DNA of 64,000 nucleotides from Rhodopirellula sp. P2. GTDB taxonomy: Bacteria > Planctomycetota > Planctomycetia > Pirellulales > Pirellulaceae. Shown here piece by piece: positions 24,901 through 34,739 of the stretch (position 1 is its first letter; each line of letters starts with the position of its first letter). The notes below the pieces were generated by a model. That model was not told where the DNA came from, did not search any database, and saw only the letters and a list, made by a program, of their open reading frames with translations. Made by a program: the position numbers and the translations under genes. The stretch lies in contig NZ_CP118225.1 of assembly GCF_028768465.1 (NCBI RefSeq), forward strand, positions 496,001 to 560,000, given 5' to 3'.

Positions 24901-26074
24901 ACTCACCGCGTTCCTGGTTCCGCTGCCGCTCAAACGCGAAATCAAACACGCTTCGTTCACGCGAACGGAAAGCATCAACCTGCTGATCCGATGCAAATTG
25001 TCCAACGGCACAATCGGCTGGGGCGAAGGCGTCCCGCGACCTTACGTGACGGGGGAAACACCCGAAGGATGCTTGCAACAACTGTCGCAATCCGATCTGC
25101 AACCTGCACTGATGCGACCGGCATCCAATTGGTCGGATGTGATTTCGATCTGCGATGGATTGGAATTTCACAACGAAGCCGATGATCCTCGTGGATGCGG
25201 TTCCAATTCGCTGCGATGCGCGGTCGAACTCAGTTTGCTCGATGCGTTTGGCAAGCACTTCGGGCAACCTGTCAGCGCGGTGGTGCCGCACGTTGCCGAA
25301 GCAGCAGAGATCCATCTGAAACAACCTCGCGTTCGCTACTCCACCACAATCACATCCTCGGGTGCCAAAAGCGAGCGCATCTCCGCTCTTAAAATGCGTG
25401 CCTATGGGTTCGCTCAGTGCAAAATCAAAGTCGGTGTGAACGGGCAAGACGACCCGTCACGTGTCGCTCGCATTCGACGCTGGATTGGCCGAAACGTGGA
25501 CCTGCGGTTGGATGCCAACGAAGCTTGGCGTCCCGAGGAAGTCATCGAGAAGATGCGTCCGCTTCGCGAGTTCGGTGTGACTTGCATCGAGCAACCGGTG
25601 GCTCACGATGAGGTCGATGCCCTTGCGTCGCTTCGCGAATCGATTGGCGTTCCGATCATGCTGGACGAATCATTGACCAGCCGCATGGATGCCAAGCGGG
25701 CCATCGAGCTGGGAACTTGCGACCTGTTCAACCTTCGGCTTTCCAAGTGCGGTGGCTTCTTGAGTTGCCTTCGATTGGCCGCGCTCGCCCGAGCATCGGG
25801 GCTTGGTTGTCAACTCGGGTGTCATCCCGGCGAGTCCGGTGTCCTCTCGGCAGCCGGCCGACACTGGGCCAGCTCCGTTCGCGACATTCGATACCTCGAA
25901 GGTTCGTACGATCGACACTTGCTGACCGCTTTGCCAACGCAGGAGGACATCACGTTCCGATACGGCGGCTGGGCACCGGCACTCGATTCACCAGGCCTGG
26001 GAGTCACGATTCGCGAAGATTGGTTGCGGCAGAACGCGAAAGCGGAACGCACGTTTGTGGGCAATGCTCAATGA
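24887..26074 (+). CDS. Enolase-superfamily enzyme (muconate cycloisomerase / dipeptide epimerase-like)
   Basis: 395 residues. The barrel domain shows the MLE-subgroup catalytic set: K-x-K in CKIKVGV near residue 182, metal ligands in LRLDANEAW, CIEQPVAH and MLDESLTS, and a lysine in RLSKCGG on the opposite side. The pattern of two facing lysines fits racemases/epimerases, cycloisomerases and o-succinylbenzoate synthases. The capping domain at the N-terminus is about 130 residues. The position between an SDR and an alpha/beta hydrolase argues for a dedicated small-molecule pathway. The exact reaction cannot be chosen from sequence. Confidence 0.85.
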   Translation: MQVTELTAFLVPLPLKREIKHASFTRTESINLLIRCKLSNGTIGWGEGVPRPYVTGETPEGCLQQLSQSDLQPALMRPASNWSDVISICDGLEFHNEADDPRGCGSNSLRCAVELSLLDAFGKHFGQPVSAVVPHVAEAAEIHLKQPRVRYSTTITSSGAKSERISALKMRAYGFAQCKIKVGVNGQDDPSRVARIRRWIGRNVDLRLDANEAWRPEEVIEKMRPLREFGVTCIEQPVAHDEVDALASLRESIGVPIMLDESLTSRMDAKRAIELGTCDLFNLRLSKCGGFLSCLRLAALARASGLGCQLGCHPGESGVLSAAGRHWASSVRDIRYLEGSYDRHLLTALPTQEDITFRYGGWAPALDSPGLGVTIREDWLRQNAKAERTFVGNAQ

Positions 26075-26937
26075 ATGGCACGCAGCAATCGCCACAGTGC
26101 GAAATCGAAATGTTCGACGGTGCCGGTCGGTTGCGATTGATGTCGCGGCGATGGAGAGTAACTCGTCCGCGCGGTCGCGTGGTGTTTTTGCACGGCATCG
26201 TCAGCCACTCGGGATGGTATTTGGCCAGTTGCGATGCTCTCGCTCAGAACGGATTGGAAGTCCACTTCCTGGACCGTCGCGGCTCGGGAGGCAACCCGTC
26301 TCGGCGTGGCGATGTCGATGACTGGCGGTTGTGGATTGACGACGTGGTCCTGTTTCTAGAATCTCAACCGCGCGACGTTCCGTTGATCCTGGGCGGGATC
26401 AGTTGGGGCGGCAAACTGGCATCCGTGCTGGCCGCCGAGCGTCCTGATCTGATCGATGGGTTGGCACTGGTTTGCCCTGGAATCCACGCGGCGCAGTTTC
26501 CTTCGCCAGCCAAGTACCGATTGCTCGGCGGACTTTCGCGAATCGGCCTGGGCGGTCTGCGGGTTCCGATTCCGCTGAAGGACCCCGCGTTGTTCACGGG
26601 AGTCGCTCGCTGGCAATCGTTCATCCAAAAGGATTCGCTGACGCTGCGAAAAGTCAGTGTTCGATTCGCGTTGGAAGACCGGAAACTGACCCAGCACGCT
26701 CGGGAAGTGGTCCCGACGATCCGCACGCCGACCTGGTTGGTGCTGGCGGGACAGGACCGGATCGTCGACAACGCGAAAACACGCGAAATGTTTGATCGAA
26801 TGGCGGCGAGCGACAAAGAATGCACGTGTTACGACCAGGCCGCCCACACATTTGAGTTCGAACCGGACCCGCGGCCCTATTTTCGTGATCTGACGAATTG
26901 GGTGACTCGGGTCGCTCGCAAAACGGCTGGGGATTGA
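26071..26937 (+). CDS. Alpha/beta hydrolase, monoacylglycerol-lipase-like
   Basis: 288 residues from ATG at 26071, overlapping the upstream stop (ATGA). The oxyanion segment is VFLHGIVSHSGWY, the nucleophile elbow GGISWGGKLA near residue 111, the acid probably in LAGQDRIVDN, and the His in QAAHTFEFE. The layout with a cap around residues 140-190 (FPSPAKYRLLGGLSRIG) resembles Hydrolase_4 enzymes. It is the last gene of the three-gene operon. Confidence 0.82.
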   Translation: MNGTQQSPQCEIEMFDGAGRLRLMSRRWRVTRPRGRVVFLHGIVSHSGWYLASCDALAQNGLEVHFLDRRGSGGNPSRRGDVDDWRLWIDDVVLFLESQPRDVPLILGGISWGGKLASVLAAERPDLIDGLALVCPGIHAAQFPSPAKYRLLGGLSRIGLGGLRVPIPLKDPALFTGVARWQSFIQKDSLTLRKVSVRFALEDRKLTQHAREVVPTIRTPTWLVLAGQDRIVDNAKTREMFDRMAASDKECTCYDQAAHTFEFEPDPRPYFRDLTNWVTRVARKTAGD

Positions 26938-27003
26938 GCCCATGGGAAGGATGCGGGATATTGCCGGTGAATCTCCGTTTTTCCTGACTCACCGGCTCAC
27001 CGC

Positions 27004-28497
27004 ATGACTGCCTCCGCGATCTTGGCCTGCCAAAAACATCCCGTCACGACCATCATCGGGCTGGAAGTCCACGTCCAACTCAAAACACGAACCAAGCTGT
27101 TTTGTGGGTGCACCACCGAATTTGGTGCCCCGCCCAACACTCAGGTTTGCCCGGTTTGCCTGGGGATGCCCGGAGCGCTACCCGTGATGAACCGGGAGGC
27201 GATCGCGTTGTCCGTCAAAACCGGATTGGCGCTCAATTGCGACATTCCCCCGCTGACCAAGTGGGACCGCAAGCAATACTTCTACCCCGATTTGCCGAAG
27301 GGCTATCAGATCAGCCAGTTTGATTTGCCGATCTGTGCCGATGGGTACCTGACAATCAGCACCGACGATGGCGAGACCGAACGCCGAATCAGGCTTGTAC
27401 GGGCGCACTTGGAAGAGGACGCTGGCAAGAGCATGCACGATGAAGCTTCGGGCATCAGCGACACCAAGATCGACCTCAACCGATGCGGCACACCTCTGTT
27501 GGAAATCGTCAGCCAACCGGACCTCCGGTCTGCCGATGAGGCCAGGGCTTACCTGAGCGAACTGAAGTTGCTGCTGACTCACCTGAAGGTTTCCGATTGC
27601 GAAATGCAAGAAGGCAGCCTGCGAGTGGATGCCAATGTGAACCTGCACATCGACGTCGAAGGCAAAAAGATCGCGACGCCGATCGTTGAAATCAAGAACC
27701 TCAACAGCTTCCGAAACGTTCAGCGATCGATTGACTACGAAGTGCAACGCCAGCTCGTCGCGTGGGAAGAAAACCGCCAAACGATCGATGACTCTCCCAA
27801 GACCACTCGTGGTTGGGATGACTCCGCCGAGCAAACGTTTGCTCAACGCGAGAAAGAAGAGTCAGCGGACTACCGTTACTTCCCCGATCCCGATTTGCTG
27901 CCCGTTCGCCTGCCTCGCGAATACGTGGATTCCATTGCCGAATCGTTGGGCGAATTGCCCGCCGTGACTCGCGAGCGACTGCAGACGCAGCACCGCATCA
28001 AACCGTATGACGCCGAGGTGATCGTCAACCAAGGTCCCGACGTGATCGAATACTTCGAGACCGCCGTGAAAGCCAGCGGCGACGGACGTCGCACAGCATC
28101 GTGGATGATGCAGGACGTCATGCGAACGATGAAGGAACGCAACCTCGACATCGATGCCTTCCCTGTGCCGGCCGAGCGACTCGGGGAACTGATTCGGATG
28201 ATTGCCGACGGAAAACTGGACAACAATCGGGCTCGCGATGTGTTTGAGCACTTGCTCACGCATGACGAAACGATCGACCAAGCCACCAAGTCCTTGGGCA
28301 TCGAAGCGGTCGACGACGATGCGCTGGAATCACTGTGCAAGGAACTGTTGGCGGCCAACCCACAAGTCGTCGAGGACGTGCAGGGCGGCAAGCAACAAGC
28401 GGTCGGAGCCTTGATCGGACAAGCCAAAAAGAAGAACCCCAACGCATCCCCGCAGGCCGTCCGCCAATTGCTGATCGACCTGATCGCGAAGATGTAG
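27004..28497 (+). CDS. gatB: Asp-tRNA(Asn)/Glu-tRNA(Gln) amidotransferase subunit B
   Basis: 497 residues. GatB activates the acid side chain on misacylated tRNA and passes ammonia from GatA. The start shows IGLEVHVQLKTRTKLFCGC, then the zinc ligands CPVCLGMPGALPVMN, and the family segments KQYFYPDLPKGYQISQ, LEEDAGKSMHD and DLNRCGTPLLEIVS. The C-terminal helical GatB/YqeY domain (about 340-497) binds tRNA. GatA and GatC genes are not in the window. Confidence 0.95.
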   Translation: MTASAILACQKHPVTTIIGLEVHVQLKTRTKLFCGCTTEFGAPPNTQVCPVCLGMPGALPVMNREAIALSVKTGLALNCDIPPLTKWDRKQYFYPDLPKGYQISQFDLPICADGYLTISTDDGETERRIRLVRAHLEEDAGKSMHDEASGISDTKIDLNRCGTPLLEIVSQPDLRSADEARAYLSELKLLLTHLKVSDCEMQEGSLRVDANVNLHIDVEGKKIATPIVEIKNLNSFRNVQRSIDYEVQRQLVAWEENRQTIDDSPKTTRGWDDSAEQTFAQREKEESADYRYFPDPDLLPVRLPREYVDSIAESLGELPAVTRERLQTQHRIKPYDAEVIVNQGPDVIEYFETAVKASGDGRRTASWMMQDVMRTMKERNLDIDAFPVPAERLGELIRMIADGKLDNNRARDVFEHLLTHDETIDQATKSLGIEAVDDDALESLCKELLAANPQVVEDVQGGKQQAVGALIGQAKKKNPNASPQAVRQLLIDLIAKM

Positions 28498-28711
28498 TCG
28501 CCCGACAGCCAGTGGACAACGACGGCGTTCCTGCACAACCCGCACAATCGTTTCGGTCTGGATCCGGCGGCAACTGGAACGGTGACGTGATGTCGCAGAA
28601 CCGCCTCGTCCAATGCCGATGATGGGGTGTGGGGTACGTTTGAATATTCCCACTCGGCGTGATGTCGTTGACCGACCGCGCCCGTCGAATTTCTTCCATC
28701 GGCATGGCCCC

Positions 28712-29236
28712 ATGAACGCTTCTGCGAAACCTTCGACGCTTCCAACGAAGCCGGATTGGGGATATCGCATCCTGCTCGCCGTCGCAGCAATCGTCGCCGT
28801 TTGGTTGTTGCTGATGCCCGTGTGCCCGCCGATCATTCAGTCCACGATGCAGCGGTTCCACTTGCGAACACCATCGTTCGCTTGGTGGGCGATCCAGACG
28901 CCGATTCCGGCGATGTACAACTTCAAGAACACCACCGAAATTCGGGACTTGCCGCCGGAAGCTGAACTGGCCGGGTTGGTCGATCCGCTTTGGTTGTCAC
29001 CCTTGGATGAGGATGCGACCGGACTGGGCGTCTTGGCAACACGAACCATCAACCATTACCCCACCCGTGAATTCACCTTCGCCAACGGGCGAGTCCGCTA
29101 CCTGCAGGACGGCGAACCGCGTTGGCTGGTGCTGGAATCGCATTACCGTGGCGAATCGTTGCAATCAATGTACGAGTTGTCCTGCGATGACTCCGGGATG
29201 TGGCGAATGACGCTGGCCGAGGATTCAGCGCAATGA
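28712..29236 (+). CDS. Hypothetical single-pass membrane protein
   Basis: 174 residues from ATG at 28712. One N-terminal helix (ILLAVAAIVAVWLLLMPVCPPII) is followed by a soluble domain of about 125 residues with no known motif. It overlaps the next gene by 4 bases (ATGA), and that one overlaps a third, giving a three-gene operon of membrane protein, polytopic membrane protein and hydrolase. No function is recognised. Confidence 0.7.
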   Translation: MNASAKPSTLPTKPDWGYRILLAVAAIVAVWLLLMPVCPPIIQSTMQRFHLRTPSFAWWAIQTPIPAMYNFKNTTEIRDLPPEAELAGLVDPLWLSPLDEDATGLGVLATRTINHYPTREFTFANGRVRYLQDGEPRWLVLESHYRGESLQSMYELSCDDSGMWRMTLAEDSAQ

Positions 29237-30111
29237 ATCTCGTCGCCCAATTCGGGAGGCAGCTTTCAACGCTTCTCAAGAAACTGTCCTGGACGCCCCT
29301 GACGCCGCTCCATCTAACATGGGCCGGCATGATGCTGGGCCTGTTTTGGAAGTGGACGTTTTACTTGTTGGCCGATCGAATCTATGAAGCCATCCCGATC
29401 CAGCATGACTTCTTCCCGACTTGGTTGCAATCGGCGACGGTGTTGCGAGTTGCCTTTCTAACAGCGGCCATCTCGGTTGTTGCCGCATGGATCACAGAAC
29501 AACGCGGGCCGCGATGCTTCGCCGCTGCCGTGACGTGGATCTCCGCGACGGTGATGATCTGGCATCAGGGCAGCTACAACGACATGACCTTCGTCACGTT
29601 TTGGTGGTGCAGCCTGTGGGCGTTTTGGTACACCACGCGGCTGGAAATCGACTCGCCAGAGGAACTCGGCCGCAAGGCAAGCGTCCTCAGCCGCGTGATC
29701 GTTTCGGTGGTGTTGCTGGGAGGAGCCTCCGGGAAATGGACGGCGGAATACTGGTCCGGCGATGTGTTGTGGGAAATCTATTTTCTCGACCGAGACTTTT
29801 GGGTCTTCAACTTTTTGCGTTCCAACTTTGACACCGAAACGCTTCGCTCCATCGCGACGTTCTACAGTCGCAAAGTGGTTTTGATTGAAACTTTCGCGGG
29901 CCTGGGGGTTTGGTTGCTTCCCGCTCGCTGGGCAGCGATCATTGGAGCGATCGTGTTCACTTCCATTGCCTTGTTCTCGAATTTCATGCTGTTCTCTGTG
30001 TTGAGCCCGCTGATCGGTTTGTCGCTGGCCGGATGGTTGCCTCGAGCAGGCACCCAAGCTGAAACCCCTTCCGCACTGGAAACCCACACGACCCCAGGCG
30101 TGAGTGAATGA
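29233..30111 (+). CDS. Hypothetical polytopic membrane protein
   Basis: 292 residues from ATG at 29233. About seven hydrophobic segments are visible (MMLGLFWKWTFYLLA, VLRVAFLTAAISVVAAWI, FAAAVTWISATVMIWH, FVTFWWCSLWAFWYTT, VIVSVVLLGGAS, the GLGVWLLPARWAAIIGAI pair, FMLFSVLSPLIGLSLAGWL). Trp and aromatic content is high. I do not recognise the family; HTTM/DoxX-like proteins share a similar look. It is co-transcribed with its neighbours through overlapping start and stop codons. Confidence 0.7.
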   Translation: MNLVAQFGRQLSTLLKKLSWTPLTPLHLTWAGMMLGLFWKWTFYLLADRIYEAIPIQHDFFPTWLQSATVLRVAFLTAAISVVAAWITEQRGPRCFAAAVTWISATVMIWHQGSYNDMTFVTFWWCSLWAFWYTTRLEIDSPEELGRKASVLSRVIVSVVLLGGASGKWTAEYWSGDVLWEIYFLDRDFWVFNFLRSNFDTETLRSIATFYSRKVVLIETFAGLGVWLLPARWAAIIGAIVFTSIALFSNFMLFSVLSPLIGLSLAGWLPRAGTQAETPSALETHTTPGVSE

Positions 30112-31046
30112 AACGCATGCGTCCGATTCAAAACTGGTCCCGGTGCATTCGGTTCGGACTGCTCAACCGCTTTGTCCTCCGCCCAACCACGGACCCGATC
30201 GACCACCGTCCTCAAATTCGATGTCGGGTCTCCCTGTCAGATCACTTGGAATCCGATTCCAACGATCCTGCATCTGACGCCTGGATTGAATCCTTTGTGC
30301 ATCGCATCGGAAAAACTTCAGCAATCAGCGTCCAAGACAACAGCCGCCTGGATGATTGGCGAGAGATCCCGCCGCCCGATGATCTCGTGCTGAAGTTCCC
30401 GGGAACGGGCGGACGGGCCGAACGGTCAACACCGTTTCCAATGCAACCCCAGCAACTGATTTCGCAGTCCGCCGAAGTGTGGACCTGGAATCCGCCTGGC
30501 TATGGCGGCAGCCCAGGCACAGCAACGCTTCAGAATTTTTCTAGCACAGCAGAGGAGTGGTCCCAAAGAGTCCTCTCGGCACGTGCCCAGCAATCTCCCA
30601 ACGGCAGCGACACACGCGTCTGGCTGTGCGGGAACAGCCTCGGATGCCTGCCCGCGATGCACGTTGCTTCATCGCTGCAGGATACGTTGCCGTCCGCAGT
30701 TCTTTGGGTTCGCAATCCACCTGATCTGCGTCGCGTGATTCTGAACATTTCGGCTCGCTGGCGTGCAACCACCGCGATGCAGCATGTCTCCGCGGTGTTG
30801 CCCAAAAACGTCGATGCGGTTGACTTGGCAAGTCGCTGCAAGATTCCCGCCGTGTTCCTGATGTCCGAAAAAGATTCGTTGGTGTTGCCTGAATACCAAC
30901 AGGCAATCCATGCCGCGTACGCTGGTCCCAAACTGGTGGTGGAACTGTCTGGCCTGAGCCACGACGATGTGTTGGAAGAAGAACACCGTCCGGCAATCAA
31001 CAACGCATTGGACTGGTTGATTCGCAGGTCACAACGACCAGCGTAG
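30108..31046 (+). CDS. Alpha/beta hydrolase-like protein
   Basis: 312 residues. After a 90-residue unconserved N-terminus the core starts with VLKFPGTGGRAERST, which is the oxyanion region. The nucleophile elbow GNSLGCLPA is near residue 180, the putative acid is in FLMSEKDSLVL and the His in GLSHDDVL. The motifs support an active serine hydrolase. Its last 18 bases overlap the end of the convergent acetyltransferase gene. Confidence 0.72.
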   Translation: MKRMRPIQNWSRCIRFGLLNRFVLRPTTDPIDHRPQIRCRVSLSDHLESDSNDPASDAWIESFVHRIGKTSAISVQDNSRLDDWREIPPPDDLVLKFPGTGGRAERSTPFPMQPQQLISQSAEVWTWNPPGYGGSPGTATLQNFSSTAEEWSQRVLSARAQQSPNGSDTRVWLCGNSLGCLPAMHVASSLQDTLPSAVLWVRNPPDLRRVILNISARWRATTAMQHVSAVLPKNVDAVDLASRCKIPAVFLMSEKDSLVLPEYQQAIHAAYAGPKLVVELSGLSHDDVLEEEHRPAINNALDWLIRRSQRPA

Positions 31047-31757
31047 CCCCGGTGCATCCGCGGCAATGTGCGGCTTTTGACGGTTGGCTTCCAACTGCAC
31101 CGTTTCCTTCATCCGACGTTCCAAGTCAGGAACCACGCTGGCTTGCATGCGTCCACGACCAACGCGATAGAGCCGTCCAACCCGCTGGAAACCACACTTG
31201 TGAAACGTGCTCTGCGAGGCAACATTCGTCCAATCGGTTGTCGCGAACCAATCCTGCAGATTCAACCCCAAGGCGTCTTCGTGGATCAATGAACGAAGCA
31301 GATTCGCCATCAGACCGCGACCACGGTGTTCTGGATCGGTCCAGGCATTGAATAGAAAGCCACAATGCGGTGGCATGTTGAGCGAAGATCCCAGATGAGC
31401 ACTGCGACTGAAGTTTTCCGATGCAGGGATGTACCCCGTCGCCGCCCAGATGAATGAGATCACTCGGTCGGCGTCCCAAATCCCAAACAACCATTGATCG
31501 CCTGGCCCATGTTCGCCCGACGCAGCGGTGCGAGCGATCCCCGTTCCGACAACAGGACAGATGCGACCGTCCCGACGCAGGGGTTCCAGTTCTTCGAACT
31601 CAATCACTCGGGCAATCAGCCCATCGGATGCAGGACGAACCCGAGGTTGATCCGCAGCTTCCGCTGCCTGGGCCGGTGAGGTGTGCAACAAACACGTGAC
31701 ATCCATCACGTGCAGTCGCCGTATCGCTCGATAAAGAGTTGCTAGCGTCGCGGACAT
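31029..31757 (-). CDS. GNAT-family N-acetyltransferase
   Basis: 242 residues. The acetyl-CoA binding motif A is clear: FNAWTDPEHRGRGLMANLLRSLI with R-x-x-G-x-G near residues 147-152, then a motif B-like end STFHKCGFQRVGRLYRVGRG. The first 90 residues are divergent. It lies 9 bases downstream of another acetyltransferase-fold gene on the same strand, so the two probably form an operon. The substrate is unknown. Confidence 0.75.
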   Translation of the reverse strand: MSATLATLYRAIRRLHVMDVTCLLHTSPAQAAEAADQPRVRPASDGLIARVIEFEELEPLRRDGRICPVVGTGIARTAASGEHGPGDQWLFGIWDADRVISFIWAATGYIPASENFSRSAHLGSSLNMPPHCGFLFNAWTDPEHRGRGLMANLLRSLIHEDALGLNLQDWFATTDWTNVASQSTFHKCGFQRVGRLYRVGRGRMQASVVPDLERRMKETVQLEANRQKPHIAADAPGLRWSL

Positions 31758-31766
31758 GATGGAACC

Positions 31767-33104
31767 TCAATTGCTCGGTTCGGGTTGAGGCGAAAACGCA
31801 CTCGAACGTTGATAGTCTCGAATGGAGTAGATCATGGCTGACTCCAACGGTTCCTCCTTTTCCTCGACCATGGTTTGGTGGGCCACCGACAGAATTGCCG
31901 GCACATCCGCGAGCGATTCGGTCACGCTCGTTTGATCCGGCAGGAAAGCTCGATGCTCTTCGGCAAAGGCTTCCTCGAGCGTGAGCGGTTGTTCTTGTGG
32001 CAGATCTTTCATGCGCCGCCACTGGACTTTCAGCAACTGCTTTGCACGGTCTTGGGCCATTCGCACTTGCCCGCGAGCATGCTTGGCAAACACCGAGATT
32101 TCCAACAAGGGAGTCGGGTGGGAGTGCAGACGTCCCTTGTAAGTTTCGTCACCGCGCATGTAGTCGATGCCCGCGCGACCATGACGGTGAGCCTCACGGA
32201 ACATATGCGAGTTCAATAAGATGCCGGGCTTCAGACTTGGGTACGCGTGATTGACACCGGTGCTGTAACAGTACTGACGTCTATCGTCACCGATGTAGTG
32301 CAACTCGGTCGCGATGACCTCGTCTTGGTAGACCAACTGAGGCAACAGCAACCGGCCACGATCACTCATTCTCAACGTGGCATCGGTCACAAAACGAACC
32401 ATGCGTTCATCGGCGTAAGTCCCCGGTTCCCCGACCGCTTGCCAACGCTTTTGATGCAACTCAATCAGCTTCAACAATCCTTGGCGAGCTTCCCCGGGGG
32501 ATCCCGCATCTCGCACGAAAAGCTCTCCGTCGCTTTCATCCAACTTGCGCAGCAGCCCGCGAACTCGGTTGCGATACTTGCGTGAACGCGTCGCCAACAA
32601 GTCTTCCCAGGTCGGTTCGCAACGATTGAACCAGAGGTGCATCCGTGTTCGGATGCTGGTCGGGACTTCTTCGGCCGCCAGGCATCGCAAGAAGATTTCC
32701 ATCGCCGGATCGCCCGCGATGGTTCCCTCAAAATCAATTTGGTCCCAACCATGTTTTCGATCCGAGGAACACTCGATCAGATAGCTCGCAAAAGCGGTGG
32801 CAACCTCTTCTCGATCCTCGGGGCGTGCCAAAATCGAAACGTGATCGGTGCAGACGTTGCCGGCGGCGAGGGTTTGCAACCGACGCAGGTCGCCCTCGGT
32901 TCGCTCCAGAGGCAGGACCCCGCGACAGGCTCCCGATTCGTCTCGGGCCACCAGGAAGAAAGCTCGCTCGGCATCGCCAAACGGCTGCCACCAGGACTGC
33001 AACCAAACGGTCTGCCGAAACGGAATCCCGCCTGCCAGGCGGTCCCAGGCATTCATGTCGGACAACAGTTCTTCGGGCGAATCGGTGATTTCAATGTGGA
33101 TCAT
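31767..33104 (-). CDS. CelD/BcsL-family acetyltransferase (FemAB-like)
   Basis: 445 residues. It has the double GNAT layout of the CelD/BcsL group: an N-terminal part with FRQTVWLQSWWQPFGD and a C-terminal part with YCYSTGVNHAYPSLKPGILLNSHMFREAHRHGRAGIDYMRGDETYKGRL, the usual signature region. These proteins are often linked to exopolysaccharide or cell-envelope modification. A hydrophilic, Glu-rich tail of about 90 residues follows. The likely partner is the adjacent GNAT gene. Confidence 0.78.
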   Translation of the reverse strand: MIHIEITDSPEELLSDMNAWDRLAGGIPFRQTVWLQSWWQPFGDAERAFFLVARDESGACRGVLPLERTEGDLRRLQTLAAGNVCTDHVSILARPEDREEVATAFASYLIECSSDRKHGWDQIDFEGTIAGDPAMEIFLRCLAAEEVPTSIRTRMHLWFNRCEPTWEDLLATRSRKYRNRVRGLLRKLDESDGELFVRDAGSPGEARQGLLKLIELHQKRWQAVGEPGTYADERMVRFVTDATLRMSDRGRLLLPQLVYQDEVIATELHYIGDDRRQYCYSTGVNHAYPSLKPGILLNSHMFREAHRHGRAGIDYMRGDETYKGRLHSHPTPLLEISVFAKHARGQVRMAQDRAKQLLKVQWRRMKDLPQEQPLTLEEAFAEEHRAFLPDQTSVTESLADVPAILSVAHQTMVEEKEEPLESAMIYSIRDYQRSSAFSPQPEPSN

Positions 33105-33251
33105 GCGGAACTTTAGACCACCCCCCGATTGCCCATTGCAACAAACGAATCGATTTGACCTACAATCGGTGCGTCTTCACGCAGAGACACACCCCAACCC
33201 GCACAATCATCGCAACCCGCCGCGATGCCGTTCCTCATCCCATCCAAGCCC

Positions 33252-34604
33252 ATGCCCACCTCCGCATCGCACGCCGCCCCTCGCTGGACCACCATGATCC
33301 GTCGCACACTTTTGGGCGGATGCATCGCTGCCAGCACCGCCTGCGGCTCCGTCTTGCCAGCGAACGATTCCACTCCGAAAGGCTCTGCACCTTCCTCGTG
33401 GACTCAATTCCACGGGCCCAGTTCCTACGGCGACGCGGGTGCCGGCACGTTGCCAACCAAGTGGAGCGAAGACGATTACGCTTGGAAGGTGCAGCTCAAC
33501 GCACGGCATGTGGGTTCGCCGGTGGTGGCAGGCAACCAAGTCTTCCTGCTCGACACCGCGGTCGACCCGTCCGATCAATCGATGACGATGGACTTGGTCA
33601 GCATGGATGTGTCGACAGGCAAAGTCCTCTGGCGTCGTTCGCATGCCATTGAAGAAACTCATCGCCACAGCCGAAACACGGCCGCATCCAGCACGCCGGT
33701 CGTGCATGCAGGGCACGTCTACTTTGCTTACGGAGATGCCAACCACGCTGAGTTGTTGGCATACGATGTCAACGGTGAAGCTGTCTGGTCACGAGACTTG
33801 GGGACCTGGTCGGGAGTGCATGGTTTTGGTGCCAGCCCCGTGGTGATCGATTCCAAACTGCTGTTGTTCAACGATCAACAATCCAGCCGCTTGGAAGCGT
33901 GGCAAACACCAGGCAAGAGTTCCATGTTGGCGCTGGATCCCAAGACCGGCAAAACGATCTGGGAAACTCCCGTGACCTCCACTCGGCCATCGTACGGTGT
34001 GCCAACCACGGATGGTCAACAACTGATCGGTGCCAGCACCGGCGACGGTATCTTTGGACTCGATCCTGAAACCGGCAAGATGCTGTGGTCGCTCAAAGTG
34101 TTCAACAAACGATGCTGCAGTTCACCATTGGTCGTCGGTGACCTAGCCATCGGCACCTGCGGAAGCGGTGGCGGTGGAAATTACCTGTCCGCCGTGCGGA
34201 TCCCCAAGAGCGAATCGGAACAACCCGAGGAAGCCTTTCGGATCACGACCGCGGCACCGTACGTGCCAACTCCCGCAGTCAAAGGCAATCTGATGTTCTT
34301 GGTGTCGGACTCAGGCATCGCCACCTGCATTGACTGGACACAAGACGGCAAAAAGGTCTGGTCCAAACGATTGGGCGGCAACTTTGGTGCCTCCCCGATC
34401 ATCGTCGGAGACCAACTGCTGGCCATCTCGCTGGACGGGACCGCTCACGTGCTGTCCGCCAGCGATTCAGCAACTCAAGCCGAAAAATTCGATCTCGGCG
34501 GCCCGGTCGGAGCGACTCCGGCATTCACCGAAGGTCGCTTGTTCCTCCGCATCAACGACCAACTCTGCTGCCTCAAAACGAAGGAAGCAGGTGGGCAGGA
34601 ATGA
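33252..34604 (+). CDS. PQQ-like beta-propeller repeat protein (BamB-like)
   Basis: About 450 residues; ATGs at 33225, 33252 and 33294 are possible. A signal peptide (MIRRTLLGGCIAASTACGS) precedes a WD/PQQ-type propeller with repeated blades ending in the pattern VxxxDxxTGKxLW: SMDVSTGKVLWRR, ALDPKTGKTIWET, GLDPETGKMLWSL. Such exported propellers act as scaffolds or in outer-membrane assembly; planctomycetes carry many. No quinoprotein catalytic residues could be assigned. It stands alone between minus-strand genes. Confidence 0.82.
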   Translation: MPTSASHAAPRWTTMIRRTLLGGCIAASTACGSVLPANDSTPKGSAPSSWTQFHGPSSYGDAGAGTLPTKWSEDDYAWKVQLNARHVGSPVVAGNQVFLLDTAVDPSDQSMTMDLVSMDVSTGKVLWRRSHAIEETHRHSRNTAASSTPVVHAGHVYFAYGDANHAELLAYDVNGEAVWSRDLGTWSGVHGFGASPVVIDSKLLLFNDQQSSRLEAWQTPGKSSMLALDPKTGKTIWETPVTSTRPSYGVPTTDGQQLIGASTGDGIFGLDPETGKMLWSLKVFNKRCCSSPLVVGDLAIGTCGSGGGGNYLSAVRIPKSESEQPEEAFRITTAAPYVPTPAVKGNLMFLVSDSGIATCIDWTQDGKKVWSKRLGGNFGASPIIVGDQLLAISLDGTAHVLSASDSATQAEKFDLGGPVGATPAFTEGRLFLRINDQLCCLKTKEAGGQE

Positions 34605-34739
34605 TTGGGTTGAGTCCCGTGAGCCGTTTGGGCGTGAGCCCCGGTGATGTGCGAGAACCGTGGCTCACGCGAAACGGCTGACATCCCCGATGACACGTGT
34701 GTACCTGCTTGAAAAGAGTCGTCCCGAGTTTTGAATCAC

